Source: Clostridia bacterium
GTDB lineage: Bacteria; Bacillota; Clostridia; Oscillospirales; CAG-272
Length of the DNA: 64,000 nucleotides
Direction: 5' to 3'
Assembly: GCA_017428635.1 (NCBI GenBank)
Contig: JAFRQK010000046.1
Span: forward strand, 68,874-132,873
The notes under the pieces were generated by a model. It made no database searches. It saw only the letters and a list, made by a program, of their open reading frames with translations, and had not been told where the DNA came from. Each line of letters opens with the position of its first letter. Position 1 is the stretch's first letter. Made by a program: the position numbers and the translations under genes. Below are positions 1 through 9,396 of this stretch, piece after piece.

Positions 1-3000
1 AGAAGCCGACGCTGACAGCCTCTTTGTCCGCTCTCTGCGAACAGCTCGACGGGAGCGCTCCCGCCAGCGGATATTACTCCGTCAGCGTGACGAGGTACGG
101 AGAACCGGGTTATTCCGATAACCATTATTACATCCCCAACTGGCGTGTGGGCGAAACGCTGACTCTGGACTATCTCACGGAAGGAACGAAAATCGTCTTC
201 ACCGGCGATATCGGATGGGGAAGTTCCAGTTACGTCGTAACGGCTGAAGACATAGCGAGAGGAACTCTCGAACTCAACCCGACCGTTCCGCTTGCAGACG
301 GTCTTATCCGCTGGAACTCGACGTATACCAACTCAACGGGAACGTGGCCTAACACCAATTACGTATACAATATGCGTCTTTCGAAAGCGGACGGGACCGA
401 GCTCTCGTTCATCCGCAGAAACGAATTCCTCGTTCTGTCCGATCCGTCCGCGGTCGCCTTCGGTGAAAAACTGACGCTTACCGCCTGGAGCGGAGACGAG
501 GAGTATCCGGAATCTCTGGGCGCGGCGGAATTCACCGTTATCAACGACGCGGGAAGGCGCTCCGGCATCGTCGCCGTCCCGATGGTACAGCGACCGTACT
601 TAAGCGTCGACGTCCCCCGCGGACTTGAGCTCCCGGACGTCACCCTGCTCTTATTCGGCGCTGACGGAAATCTCGTCTGGCAGAAGCGCGACGCGGATGG
701 TTCGAGCATGAGTACAAAAATATGGCTTCGCACTCCGCGCCTGACTGCGGGAGCTTACTATTTAGGCGTCGCTCCCACCGCTTATCTCGACGGGCTCGAT
801 CCCGAAACATACGACACGGCGGCGGAGCTGACCGCTCTTCCGTATTCCGCAGTAGTTCCCGCGGTAACGGATCCGTTCAATCCCACTCACGTCGGCGAGC
901 TTACGCTTCCGGAGAACTTCCGCGGCGCCCAGATGGTAAATCTCGGTCTGTCCGGAGTCCGGATGTCGAAGGAGAGCGGCGAGCAGTTCCGCCTCGACGT
1001 CACGATCACGCCGAAAACGGGATTTACCTGGGGTAACGGGCGTCACGATGACGTTGAGATCTACGTAACGACCAATCAGAAGCAGAACAGCACCGGAATG
1101 GGCTTTATTTCGACCCGTTCGCTCTCGGTCAACGGGGTCCCGGTCGAGATAAACCGCTGGGGAGAACAGAACGGTATAATCCAGGGCGACGGAACCATAA
1201 CGCTGAAGCTCACGAAGGCGCAAGTCGAAGAAATGGGCGGTTTCCCGCTCGTTCTCTCCACGACCTGCTATCAATCGGACTCCGAAAAGCTTGAGGCGAC
1301 GGCATATCTGCGCTATCACGACGCGCTCGGCTCGTATCACAGCGACTACGTCGGTCAGTTTGCCGAATCGACGGACGCGCTCACGCTGACCACGCCCGGC
1401 ATGATATCCGACGGGACGTTCTACGTATACGGCAGAGGTCCCGCGTCTATCAGCGGAGATCCCTACACCGTGACGCTTTATCTCAACGGCGCGCCGATCG
1501 GCTCAGGCGTGACTGACACTCAGCGCGGTTACTATCATATCGCCGTGAACCTCGACGAGAGCGAACTTCATCCTTTACAGAATCTAAAATTTGCCGTATC
1601 CGGCGCGTTTGCAGGAGGAGCGAGAGCGTATAACTCCGAAGAACAGGTCACCCTTTACAACCCCGAAGGCGCGCAGATGCAGACGTTTACGCTAAACTGG
1701 GAATCGCATCTCGGCGACTTCGAGGCGGGCAAAGGACAGTCGATAATCATTCTCAACGACGGCGCCGCGCCGAATCTTTACAAATCGTGGTACCGCGGAG
1801 CAAATAAAAATACGGAAGCAGGCAAAGTCTTCTGGACCGTCACCTTCTCCGGCCATCCCGAAAAAGTCGAGGGGGCTCGCGTCTACGTCCCGCGCAACGG
1901 GACGACCGAATGCCTCGAATGCGTCAAGCAGCCTGACGGAAGCTGGGCTTCGGAACCGACTTTCTTCTACGGCTCGGCTCCGGACGGCGCGTGGGTCGAA
2001 TTTGACTGCCCGACTGAATACGGATATGTGAACGATACGGACGGCGCGATCTCGCAGAGCGACGTCGCGAAATTCCTTGCCCTGCTCTCCGAAAGCGAGA
2101 GCGTCGACGGGATCGACGGAGATCCGCTTAACGGCGATATCCTTACGTTCCTGCTCGGAACACCCGAAGAGGGTCAGCTTCCCGTCGGATTCTCACTCTG
2201 GAACGACAAGTGGGACGACTCGGAACTTGAAAGATTCAGAGAACTCGAACTCAGTCCGAACACTCCTAACCTTCTCTCCTATGACGAGGGTTACATGACG
2301 TTCGGCGAAGGCGAAGACGCCTTCACCGTCTGGGCGACGGACACGGTCTTCCGCTACGTCGACCACGACGACAATTCAAAGCATCTGTACGAAGAAACGA
2401 TATACACCCCCGATTTCCGTATGGTCACAACGTGGAACGAGTCGGCAAGGACCAAACAGATCTCCATCCTCTCGATCGGCGGTCTCGGATATGAAGAACT
2501 GAACTTTGACGGTATCACCGACGAGACCCTGCTCGGGTTCGCACGAACCTCGGCGATCCAGACGATCTGGATGACTTTCTACGAACAACTCGCTTACGCG
2601 ATCGCGGACGCCGTGGAAGCGGCAGACGCGGACGCTGCAGCGTCAGGCGGCAGAATATCCGCCCTCTCGGTAGGAAGCGCGGAAAAGCTGCTCGGTCCGA
2701 GCACACAGGAAATCCTAGACGGGATCAAGCGCATTGAAAAGGCCAAAGAGAAATTTGATAAGATCAAGGACGATCCGTTCACGAAGATCGTCACTGACAG
2801 TTACGACTGGTGTCACGGCAAAGAGATCGACAAGTACGAGATCCGGAAGATCAAAGACTTTCTCGACGACAATCCCTGCCTCAAACGGCTTTACAAGTTC
2901 TACCGCTCGGGTACGAACGAAGCAAACAACCCCTACCGTGTGATCGCGGAAGCGGACGCCGTTTACTACAAGGTCGGAATGGGTGAGCTCGGCAAGATCG

Positions 3001-5132
3001 TAGAGAACGCCTTCAACGCAGGATCGTACGTCGGAGGCAGCGCAAAGCAGGCCGCGGAAAAGCTGACCGACGCGATGTACAAGGGCTCCGTAGAGACGCT
3101 CTCCGATTATGCGTACTCAAAAATGTATGAAGCGGACATCTTCTGGAGACAGTCGCAAAACCTCGCACATGATATCTATATTGCCGCAAAGCGCGCGGAG
3201 CGCGAGGAACGCGGCATCGGCGGACTCTGCAACGAGGGGATCGACTGGAGACGTTTCCCAACGAGTCTTTACGACTACAACAAATATTTCGGATACGGTC
3301 CGCGTTCGCATATGTACGTAACTCCTCCGCCCGGACCTCAGGGACGTTACGACCCCTCCGGTTACGTTTACGAAGCGGTCCCGAGCAACCGGGTCGAAGG
3401 AGCGGAAGTCACGCTGTGGCAGCTTGACGGAGCGACGGAAACGAAAGACGCCTTCGGTGACGTCAGATCGATCTCGGGAGGGATCCCGTTCATTATCGAC
3501 GCCGATCTCTTCGGCATCGAGCCCAACCCGCAGACGACGGGTGCGGACGGACGGTATCAGTGGTTCGTTCCCACCGGCTGGTGGCGCGTTTCCGTTTCGA
3601 AGGCGGGATATGAGGCGGCGGATACCGGAAACGACGGCGGATTCGGTATCGGAGCCGTCAGGAACGAGACGGACGGAAACTGGTATATGCCCGTTCTGCC
3701 CGAGCAGCTCGACGTAAATATTCCGATCGTCAGCTACGCGTCTCCCGAAGTATCAAGGATGCTGGCGAACACCAAAGGTCTGTTCGTGTTCTTCTCCAAA
3801 TACATGGACGAAAGCACGCTCACGTACGACCGTTTCACGCTTCTCGTCAACGGCGTTGAGACGAGTTATAATCTGTCGCTCGTCGACAGCGAAAAGAGCG
3901 GTCCCGCCGACTACGCCCCGAACTACACCCGTACCGTAAAACTGACGTACGAGGGTATGGCGGAAGGCGACGCCGTCGAGCTGATGGTCGACAACAGAGT
4001 TGAAAGCTACGCGGGCGTCGCGATGGAAGAGCGTTTTGAAAGCGGCCGAGTAACGGTCGGCGCGCCGACGAAAGCGGCGACCCCGTCCGCAAACGTACCC
4101 GCGGGCAAAGTCGATAAAAACACCGCCGTATTTATAACCGCTCCGACCGACGGATCCGTCGTGCGCTACACCGTCGACGGGACCGATCCGACCGAGGAAA
4201 GCCCGATCATGGTCGACGCCGTCATCGTCAGCGAAGACGTGACGATCAAGGCGATAGCGACCGGTGCATTCCTCAACTCGAGCGACGTTCTGACGGTCCG
4301 CTACACCGTCTCCGCCGCGGCGACCGCGCCGAGCAGACCCACTGCTACGGTTAACGGCCAACCGGTGAACGACGGCGACACGGTCTCCCCGGGCAAACTC
4401 ACGCTCGCCTGCTCTACGGAAGGCGCAGAGATCCTCTACACTCTGAACGGCGTCTGCCCGTGCGACGACGAGACCGCGCGTTTCGTATACTCCGAGCCGA
4501 TCGACCTGAAACCCGGCGATTACTTCTTCCGTATCCGCGCGTTCAAAGACGGCATCTGGTCCGAAGGTCTTCCGCTGCATCTGACGGTCAAGAGCTCGAT
4601 GGTCAATCCTTTCAGCGACGTGAAGTCGGGCGACTACTTCTACGACGCTGTTCTCTGGGCGGTCGAAAACGGGATCACCAACGGAACGAGCGCAACGGAG
4701 TTCTCTCCCAAAGCGGGATGTACGCGCGGTCAGGTCGTGACGTTCCTCTGGAGAGCCGCGGGCGAACCCGAACCCACGAGCTCGAAGAATCCCTTCACGG
4801 ACGTCCGGTCGAACGGATACTATTACAAAGCGGTCCTCTGGGCGGTCGAAAAAGGCATCACCAACGGAACCGACAAGACCCACTTCAGTCCGAACGCGAC
4901 TTGCACGAGAGGTCAGATCGTCACGTTCCTCTGGAGATCGTCCGGTTCTCCGTCCGCGGGATCGGCGACGAACCCGTTCGATGACGTAAAGAAGACCGAT
5001 TACTACTACGACGCGGTACTCTGGGCAGTCTCGAGAGGGATCACCAAAGGAACGGACAAGACCCATTTCAGCCCGCGCGCAACCTGCACGAGGGGACAGG
5101 TCGTTACTTTCATATACAGAAGTGTGAGTTAA
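1..5132 (+). CDS. Giant cell-surface protein with three C-terminal SLH domains (5' partial)
   Basis: The frame is open to the left edge, so the N-terminus and any signal peptide lie outside; the first internal start is a TTG at 24, from which 1702 residues follow. Seen: a long beta-rich, aromatic-rich N-terminal part; a charged, probably helical stretch around residues 855-1060; a carboxypeptidase-regulatory-like segment (about 1115-1220); an Ig-like segment with FSKYMDESTL (about 1245-1345); two chitobiase-C-terminal-like modules (about 1350-1520, motif VRYTVDGTDPTEE); and three SLH domains (about 1525-1702), each with an AVLWAVENGIT-like core and a TRGQVVTF motif. SLH triplets bind secondary cell-wall polymer, so the protein is probably exported and wall-anchored. 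No catalytic domain was recognised; an adhesive or structural role is inference. It is followed by a hairpin terminator. Confidence 0.9.
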   Translation, partial: KPTLTASLSALCEQLDGSAPASGYYSVSVTRYGEPGYSDNHYYIPNWRVGETLTLDYLTEGTKIVFTGDIGWGSSSYVVTAEDIARGTLELNPTVPLADGLIRWNSTYTNSTGTWPNTNYVYNMRLSKADGTELSFIRRNEFLVLSDPSAVAFGEKLTLTAWSGDEEYPESLGAAEFTVINDAGRRSGIVAVPMVQRPYLSVDVPRGLELPDVTLLLFGADGNLVWQKRDADGSSMSTKIWLRTPRLTAGAYYLGVAPTAYLDGLDPETYDTAAELTALPYSAVVPAVTDPFNPTHVGELTLPENFRGAQMVNLGLSGVRMSKESGEQFRLDVTITPKTGFTWGNGRHDDVEIYVTTNQKQNSTGMGFISTRSLSVNGVPVEINRWGEQNGIIQGDGTITLKLTKAQVEEMGGFPLVLSTTCYQSDSEKLEATAYLRYHDALGSYHSDYVGQFAESTDALTLTTPGMISDGTFYVYGRGPASISGDPYTVTLYLNGAPIGSGVTDTQRGYYHIAVNLDESELHPLQNLKFAVSGAFAGGARAYNSEEQVTLYNPEGAQMQTFTLNWESHLGDFEAGKGQSIIILNDGAAPNLYKSWYRGANKNTEAGKVFWTVTFSGHPEKVEGARVYVPRNGTTECLECVKQPDGSWASEPTFFYGSAPDGAWVEFDCPTEYGYVNDTDGAISQSDVAKFLALLSESESVDGIDGDPLNGDILTFLLGTPEEGQLPVGFSLWNDKWDDSELERFRELELSPNTPNLLSYDEGYMTFGEGEDAFTVWATDTVFRYVDHDDNSKHLYEETIYTPDFRMVTTWNESARTKQISILSIGGLGYEELNFDGITDETLLGFARTSAIQTIWMTFYEQLAYAIADAVEAADADAAASGGRISALSVGSAEKLLGPSTQEILDGIKRIEKAKEKFDKIKDDPFTKIVTDSYDWCHGKEIDKYEIRKIKDFLDDNPCLKRLYKFYRSGTNEANNPYRVIAEADAVYYKVGMGELGKIVENAFNAGSYVGGSAKQAAEKLTDAMYKGSVETLSDYAYSKMYEADIFWRQSQNLAHDIYIAAKRAEREERGIGGLCNEGIDWRRFPTSLYDYNKYFGYGPRSHMYVTPPPGPQGRYDPSGYVYEAVPSNRVEGAEVTLWQLDGATETKDAFGDVRSISGGIPFIIDADLFGIEPNPQTTGADGRYQWFVPTGWWRVSVSKAGYEAADTGNDGGFGIGAVRNETDGNWYMPVLPEQLDVNIPIVSYASPEVSRMLANTKGLFVFFSKYMDESTLTYDRFTLLVNGVETSYNLSLVDSEKSGPADYAPNYTRTVKLTYEGMAEGDAVELMVDNRVESYAGVAMEERFESGRVTVGAPTKAATPSANVPAGKVDKNTAVFITAPTDGSVVRYTVDGTDPTEESPIMVDAVIVSEDVTIKAIATGAFLNSSDVLTVRYTVSAAATAPSRPTATVNGQPVNDGDTVSPGKLTLACSTEGAEILYTLNGVCPCDDETARFVYSEPIDLKPGDYFFRIRAFKDGIWSEGLPLHLTVKSSMVNPFSDVKSGDYFYDAVLWAVENGITNGTSATEFSPKAGCTRGQVVTFLWRAAGEPEPTSSKNPFTDVRSNGYYYKAVLWAVEKGITNGTDKTHFSPNATCTRGQIVTFLWRSSGSPSAGSATNPFDDVKKTDYYYDAVLWAVSRGITKGTDKTHFSPRATCTRGQVVTFIYRSVS

Positions 5133-5196
5133 TTAAGATCACTCACCCTCAAACAAAAGAAACTGCCATTGCATACGCAGCAGGAAAGTAACGAAT

Positions 5197-5220
5197 AAAA
5201 AAAGCGTCCCGTACGGGACG
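5197..5220 (-). terminator. Intrinsic terminator of the sugar-phosphate operon
   Basis: A perfect 16-nt palindrome (5205-5220, CGTCCCGTACGGGACG) is followed on the minus strand by a run of seven T (5203-5197). It lies 40 bases beyond the ROK kinase stop codon. Confidence 0.75.
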
Positions 5221-5231
5221 AAAAAACAGCT

Positions 5232-5264
5232 GTGCGGCATCGAAAGATGCCGCACGTTTTTATT
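5232..5264 (+). terminator. Intrinsic terminator of the SLH protein gene
   Basis: A 10-bp stem GTGCGGCATC/GATGCCGCAC with a GAAA loop (5232-5255) is followed by GTTTTTATTTT on the plus strand, 100 bases after the SLH stop codon. On the minus strand the same hairpin is followed by AGCTGTTTTTT, so it may work in both directions. Confidence 0.75.
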
Positions 5265-6168
5265 TTGCAAGTTCGTGAAGTCCGAGAACGACGGATGCGT
5301 CGGGGTCGGACGCTGCCGCGAAGCGGAGCGCGCCCCACTCCGTCCACGCTTTTTCGAGAACGCCTTTTTTTATGCGGTCAAACAATTCGTTCCCCCATTT
5401 GAGAACGCCGCCGCTGAGAACGACGAGTTCTGGATCGTACGCGTACACGAGAGAGAGGATCACGTCGACCCAGACGGAAACGCATTCTTCAAATAAAGAG
5501 ACGGCGAGAGCGTCTCCCTCTTCGCAGTACCGTTTCAGCAATTTGAAATCCGGGGTCGTTTCGTTTTTCAGCGGGCTGTCGATCGGGCTTTCTGCGATCA
5601 TATAGCCGAGCGCCCACGTGCTTGCGCGCGATTCGGAACAACCGACGCCTCCGCAGCACGCGCAGGGTCTGTCTCCGCCGCGCGGAACGTGCCCCATCGT
5701 GATCCCCGCCTGATTATGCTTTCCGCGGACGGGTTTTCCGTCCATAAACGCGCTCGCGCCTATCCCCGTTCCGAGAATAAGAAGAACGAAATCGCCGCAT
5801 CCCTTCGCCGCGCCGAACGCGTGCTCGCCCGCGGCGGCGGCAAGGGCGTCGTTTTCAAGAATGAGAGGAAGGTCAAAGCGTTCGCGCGCCCATCCCTCGA
5901 AATCGAAGAGCCACGCGTCCTCGAATTTGCCTTCCCTGCTTACGACCTTTTTCTTTGCCGGATCGACAATGCCCGGAAAGGCGACGCCGATACCGTCGAT
6001 GTCCGATTTGTTTTTCCAGTCCATGATCACGTGCTCGACTGCCGAGAGCGTCTCTCTGATACCGGCGTCCGAACGGGACGGCGCGCTGAAAGATTCGACG
6101 ATAACGCCGTCCTTTATAAGGGCGGACTTTACGTTCGTTCCGCCGAGATCGACCGATACAGTCGTCAT
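5260..6168 (-). CDS. ROK family sugar kinase (glucokinase-like)
   Basis: 302 residues, the usual ROK length. The N-terminal phosphate-binding motif DLGGTNVK (residues 7-14) and a mid-protein GTGIG glycine motif are present. The zinc-site region reads GHVPRGGDRPCACCGGVGC, matching the cysteine-rich ROK signature. ROK kinases phosphorylate a hexose or N-acetylhexosamine with ATP in the cytoplasm. Its ATG overlaps the stop of the upstream cupin isomerase gene (ATGA), with GGAGG before it, so the two are translationally coupled. It is the last gene of an operon with two phosphoglucose isomerases and a mannose-6-phosphate-isomerase-like protein, so a hexose substrate (glucose, mannose or fructose) fits best. 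The exact sugar cannot be read from sequence. Confidence 0.9.
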   Translation of the reverse strand: MTTVSVDLGGTNVKSALIKDGVIVESFSAPSRSDAGIRETLSAVEHVIMDWKNKSDIDGIGVAFPGIVDPAKKKVVSREGKFEDAWLFDFEGWARERFDLPLILENDALAAAAGEHAFGAAKGCGDFVLLILGTGIGASAFMDGKPVRGKHNQAGITMGHVPRGGDRPCACCGGVGCSESRASTWALGYMIAESPIDSPLKNETTPDFKLLKRYCEEGDALAVSLFEECVSVWVDVILSLVYAYDPELVVLSGGVLKWGNELFDRIKKGVLEKAWTEWGALRFAAASDPDASVVLGLHELAK

Positions 6169-6731
6169 TTATTCGCCTCCTCAAGGGTGGGCCGTCCGTC
6201 CAGGCAGACGACGCGGATCGGAAATCCCTTCGTCTCGACGGATCCGTAGTCGTGCCCCGCGTCGGACGGCCAGCAGGCTCCGACGACGAGATCGACCTCT
6301 CCCGTGTTTATCAGACGGTGTGCGACGTGTCCGGGAATATAGTGAAGAGACCCCGCCGTCACTTCTTCCGCGCGACAGGATCCGTCCTCATCCATCAGGA
6401 GAAGGACGCCCGATCCGGATATACCCCAGTAGTATTCCGCGGTCTCGCGGCGCGCGTGAAAATGGCCCTTCGTCATGAAATACTCGTCACCGACGCGTCC
6501 GGGTCTGACCGTACTCGTTCCGAAAAACAGTCCGCCCGGCGTTCCCGCCGCGACAGCCTCGTGACATTCTACGGAATAAACGACGGTTTCGGGATCCATT
6601 CGCGCCAGCGCGTCGCGGTCACGGAACAGATACGCAATCTGCTCAAGTTTTTTCTCAGACGCTGCGACCCCTTCTCCCGAGATCGCTCCGGTCGGGACGT
6701 TGACGCGGGTTTTGCTTTTTTCGATCATCAT
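6165..6731 (-). CDS. Cupin-type glucose-6-phosphate isomerase (paralogue 2)
   Basis: 188 residues, close to archaeal-type cupin phosphoglucose isomerases. The metal site motif TKGHFHARRETAEYYW carries GHxH and a downstream Glu-Tyr; the second cupin motif is YIPGHVAHRLINTG. The family interconverts glucose-6-phosphate and fructose-6-phosphate using a bound metal. Two adjacent ATGs start it (6731, 6728); AGAGG sits six bases before the first. It lies 12 bases after the mannose-6-phosphate-isomerase-like gene and overlaps the ROK kinase by four bases. A second cupin isomerase (8474-9250) is in the same operon and is only distantly similar, so the two probably have different substrates or regulation. 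Confidence 0.85.
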   Translation of the reverse strand: MMIEKSKTRVNVPTGAISGEGVAASEKKLEQIAYLFRDRDALARMDPETVVYSVECHEAVAAGTPGGLFFGTSTVRPGRVGDEYFMTKGHFHARRETAEYYWGISGSGVLLLMDEDGSCRAEEVTAGSLHYIPGHVAHRLINTGEVDLVVGACWPSDAGHDYGSVETKGFPIRVVCLDGRPTLEEANK

Positions 6732-6743
6732 TTCATGCCTCTT

Positions 6744-8465
6744 TCACTGTTTTACGGTCGCGCGAAGGAGTTTTATCCCGCCGACGCACGTCGGTCTGAC
6801 CGTGTATTCTCCGACCGCCGCGGGGACGATAAACGTCTCGGCGTAATGCACTTCAAACGGAGCGAACGACCCCGTTGGACTTTCGATCACGGCGGAGACG
6901 CCTTCGACGAGATTAAGAACGTTCACGGTATCCTCAGTATCAAGTTGAAGGGTACCGGCGACCGTATAGCGCTTCGTTTCTATGGGTTCGAGTTCGTGAA
7001 GACCCGTTTTCTCGACGGAGAAACCGTCGCAGGTTTCTTCGATGACCGCGCGGTCGACAAGGTTGTTTCTGACCCATTCCGTTCTGCGGTCCCACTGAAT
7101 GACGCGCTCTCCGTGTTCGAGGTGGATCGGACGCGGTTTGCCGTCGAGACCGAGACGGCCCCAGTCCCAAAGCTTGAAAGTAAATATATACGGCGTCGCG
7201 CTGACTTCGAGGACCATGCAGTTCTTCCCCGAGCAGTGGACCGTCCCCGCGGGGATCAGGAAATGGTCGTGTTTTTTCGCCGGAAAGCGGTTGACGTATT
7301 TTTCGCCGTCGAACGGTTTTCCCCCTTCCTTCGCTTCGCGGAGCGCCTCGAGCATTTCCCTCTCGTCGACTCCTTCCTTTACCCCGAGGTAGACGCAAGC
7401 GTCCTCTTCCGCGTCGAGGATATAGTAGCTCTCGTCCTGAGTATAACTCATTCCGAATTTGTCGCGGATATAGTCGGTCGTGGGATGGACCTGCAAGGAC
7501 AGGTTCTGTCCGCCCATCGTATCGAGAAAGTCGAAGCGGATCGGGAATTCCGCGCCGTATCGCGCGAACACGCGCGGGCCGAGCAGTTCCTTCGGCCTGT
7601 AAAAGACGAGATCGGACGCGGGGACCTCGACCCTCACGCCGTTTATCTCAAAATAAAGAGAGTTCTCCTCGGGCACGCCGTCGAAGCACCACGCGTAATT
7701 CTTCGCGTCGGGATCGAGGCCGCAGACCTTTTTCATCCACTGTCCGCCCCAGACGCCGGGATCGAAATACGGGACGGTGCGGAACGGCCTTTTCGCCGCG
7801 CTCTCAAGCGCACCGCGAAGAACGTCCCCCGTTATCATCACGGGATCGCCCGCTCTGTTCGTATCAAGATAGAAGTCGATTCGGTCGAAAAGGCGGCGCT
7901 TGATCCTGTCTGCAAGACGCCATTCGAGGAAGTATCCCTGCTTGAATTTCCGCAGGACGTCCTCGTCGCCGTTTGAAGTGAGATAGTTCGGCGCGCCTCG
8001 GCGGAACCGCATCTGGATCTCCCACCGCGCCATATCTGCGTAAACGACGACGTCGGGATCGGCGATCTGTGACGCTCCGAAACCGTAAACGACGGTGAGA
8101 CCGTCAGCCCCGGATATAACGTCTTCCGCGGCGCGGAGCCGTTCCGGATCCTGAAAATCGCGCAGCTCTCCGAAATACATCCTCCCGAAAACACGGTCGT
8201 CTGTTATGATCGGCGCGATCGCCTCGCGGATCCGCTCTTCCGGCAGAAGAACGGAACGCGTATCGACCCACAGATCGGGGTCGAGCGAGCGGACGGCGGC
8301 GGCGACCTCCGCGTCGTCGACGCCGGGGTATGTTTCGACAGCGATAACGCATTTTCCGCGTTTTCCGACAGAGGCGGAAAGTTTTTTTACTATTTCATCC
8401 CAGCCTCTGAGAACGGATGAGGACTCGGCGTCATACTTTATCGTCGGATATTTATCGTAATTCAT
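6744..8465 (-). CDS. Class I mannose-6-phosphate isomerase-like protein with long N-terminal extension
   Basis: 573 residues, well above the 300-400 typical of ManA. The C-terminal part is the type I phosphomannose isomerase cupin: LSLQVHPT and QDESYY supply Gln/His/Glu zinc ligands and IPAGTVHC the second His; WGGQWM resembles the WGG entry motif. The first ~215 residues look kinase-like (VIAVETYPGVDD where a P-loop could sit, then DTRSVLLPEERI and ADMARWEIQMRFRRG) but lack a GxxxxGKS P-loop, so any phosphotransfer there is doubtful. The reaction expected is mannose-6-P to fructose-6-P. It starts eight bases after the first cupin isomerase gene and is the second gene of a four-gene operon. 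Confidence 0.8.
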   Translation of the reverse strand: MNYDKYPTIKYDAESSSVLRGWDEIVKKLSASVGKRGKCVIAVETYPGVDDAEVAAAVRSLDPDLWVDTRSVLLPEERIREAIAPIITDDRVFGRMYFGELRDFQDPERLRAAEDVISGADGLTVVYGFGASQIADPDVVVYADMARWEIQMRFRRGAPNYLTSNGDEDVLRKFKQGYFLEWRLADRIKRRLFDRIDFYLDTNRAGDPVMITGDVLRGALESAAKRPFRTVPYFDPGVWGGQWMKKVCGLDPDAKNYAWCFDGVPEENSLYFEINGVRVEVPASDLVFYRPKELLGPRVFARYGAEFPIRFDFLDTMGGQNLSLQVHPTTDYIRDKFGMSYTQDESYYILDAEEDACVYLGVKEGVDEREMLEALREAKEGGKPFDGEKYVNRFPAKKHDHFLIPAGTVHCSGKNCMVLEVSATPYIFTFKLWDWGRLGLDGKPRPIHLEHGERVIQWDRRTEWVRNNLVDRAVIEETCDGFSVEKTGLHELEPIETKRYTVAGTLQLDTEDTVNVLNLVEGVSAVIESPTGSFAPFEVHYAETFIVPAAVGEYTVRPTCVGGIKLLRATVKQ

Positions 8466-8473
8466 TTTTTACC

Positions 8474-9250
8474 TCACGGTTCGTAGTTTTCCCACAGATC
8501 GCGGAATGCGGAGGGGTCGGTAACGAAGCGGAAAAGATCGCGATCACCCCGATACTGCGCGTAGATCGGAACGCCGGGCTCAAGTCCGAAATTGCTGTAG
8601 TCCCTCGCGTCTTTTTCGATCAGTTTTCCGGAGCGGTACGCGACGTTTTCGATCCAAGTTATGTTTTTTCCTTCGAAAACGGGGAAAAACGCGATACCGC
8701 CGTGACGGCGAACGTCGCGATAGTCGAAACCGTAATCCCTGACGCACCATGCGCCGAAAGTCATCGGCAGATCCTCGCTTGCGTTGACGGTGGCGTGAAC
8801 CCACCCCGGCGGGACGATTATCACGTCGCCGCGCCGTCCGGTGACGGCGTAGCAGTTCCCCGCGTCGTCCGAGCCGGACTGCTGCATATAGATGATTGCC
8901 TCTCCGTCCCATATCTCGTAAACCTCGCACGTGCTCTCGCCGCACGATGGGGAGACGGCGTGTATATGACCCTGGGAGCGGATAGGCTCGCGCCCGAGTC
9001 TGCCGCGCTGATACGTGACGACGCCGTAAAGCAGACCGCGGTCTCTGAGATCGGGCAGGTCCTCTTCCCTCGCGACGTCCATCGCGATGCAGTAAACGTA
9101 TTCGGGCCCCGCGCAGTCTTTGTCCATCAGGGACGGGCGGATCGCGTCGAGCGAGCGGAGTTCGGGGTCGGGTCCCGAGACGCCGGGACCGTAGACAAAA
9201 CCCATCGGGTCGGTCGTTACAGTTATTTCAAAGCCGGGGTCGAACGTCAT
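8474..9250 (-). CDS. Cupin-type glucose-6-phosphate isomerase family protein (paralogue 1)
   Basis: 258 residues, longer than the minimal cupin phosphoglucose isomerase. The motif SQGHIHAVSPSCGESTCEVYE carries GHIH and a later Glu, and IVPPGWVHATVNA is the second cupin motif, so all usual metal ligands appear present. It is the first gene of the operon; its ATG is preceded by AAAGAGG at nine bases and by a strong promoter (9290-9318). The second paralogue follows two genes later. Glucose-6-P/fructose-6-P isomerisation is the family function; a different ketose/aldose phosphate pair is possible. Confidence 0.8.
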   Translation of the reverse strand: MTFDPGFEITVTTDPMGFVYGPGVSGPDPELRSLDAIRPSLMDKDCAGPEYVYCIAMDVAREEDLPDLRDRGLLYGVVTYQRGRLGREPIRSQGHIHAVSPSCGESTCEVYEIWDGEAIIYMQQSGSDDAGNCYAVTGRRGDVIIVPPGWVHATVNASEDLPMTFGAWCVRDYGFDYRDVRRHGGIAFFPVFEGKNITWIENVAYRSGKLIEKDARDYSNFGLEPGVPIYAQYRGDRDLFRFVTDPSAFRDLWENYEP

Positions 9251-9289
9251 ATTACAAAACCTCTTTTCAAGAGTGCATACGCCTTATTC

Positions 9290-9318
9290 AGTATAGACTA
9301 TTACCATCATGATTTCAA
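9290..9318 (-). promoter_or_regulatory. Sigma-A type promoter of the sugar-phosphate operon
   Basis: Minus strand: TTGAAA (9318-9313), a 17-base spacer, TATACT (9295-9290). It lies 40 bases upstream of the first cupin isomerase start. Confidence 0.75.
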
Positions 9319-9364
9319 GTGCAGCAAATAAAATGATATAAAAACATATGTGCAACCGTAATAC

Positions 9365-9393
9365 TTAACATATTGTCTCTCTCCTGATATAAT
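9365..9393 (+). promoter_or_regulatory. Sigma-A type promoter before a candidate tiny RNA
   Basis: TTAACA (9365-9370), a 17-base spacer, TATAAT (9388-9393). No coding frame follows; transcription from here would begin near 9397-9400 at the edge of a foldable 57-nt segment ending in seven T. Confidence 0.7.
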
Positions 9394-9396
9394 AAA

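Noticed and set aside
3753..5066. A 437-codon minus-strand frame inside the SLH protein gene
   Set aside because: Arg/Val-rich shadow of the SLH repeats, with no ribosome binding site or motif.
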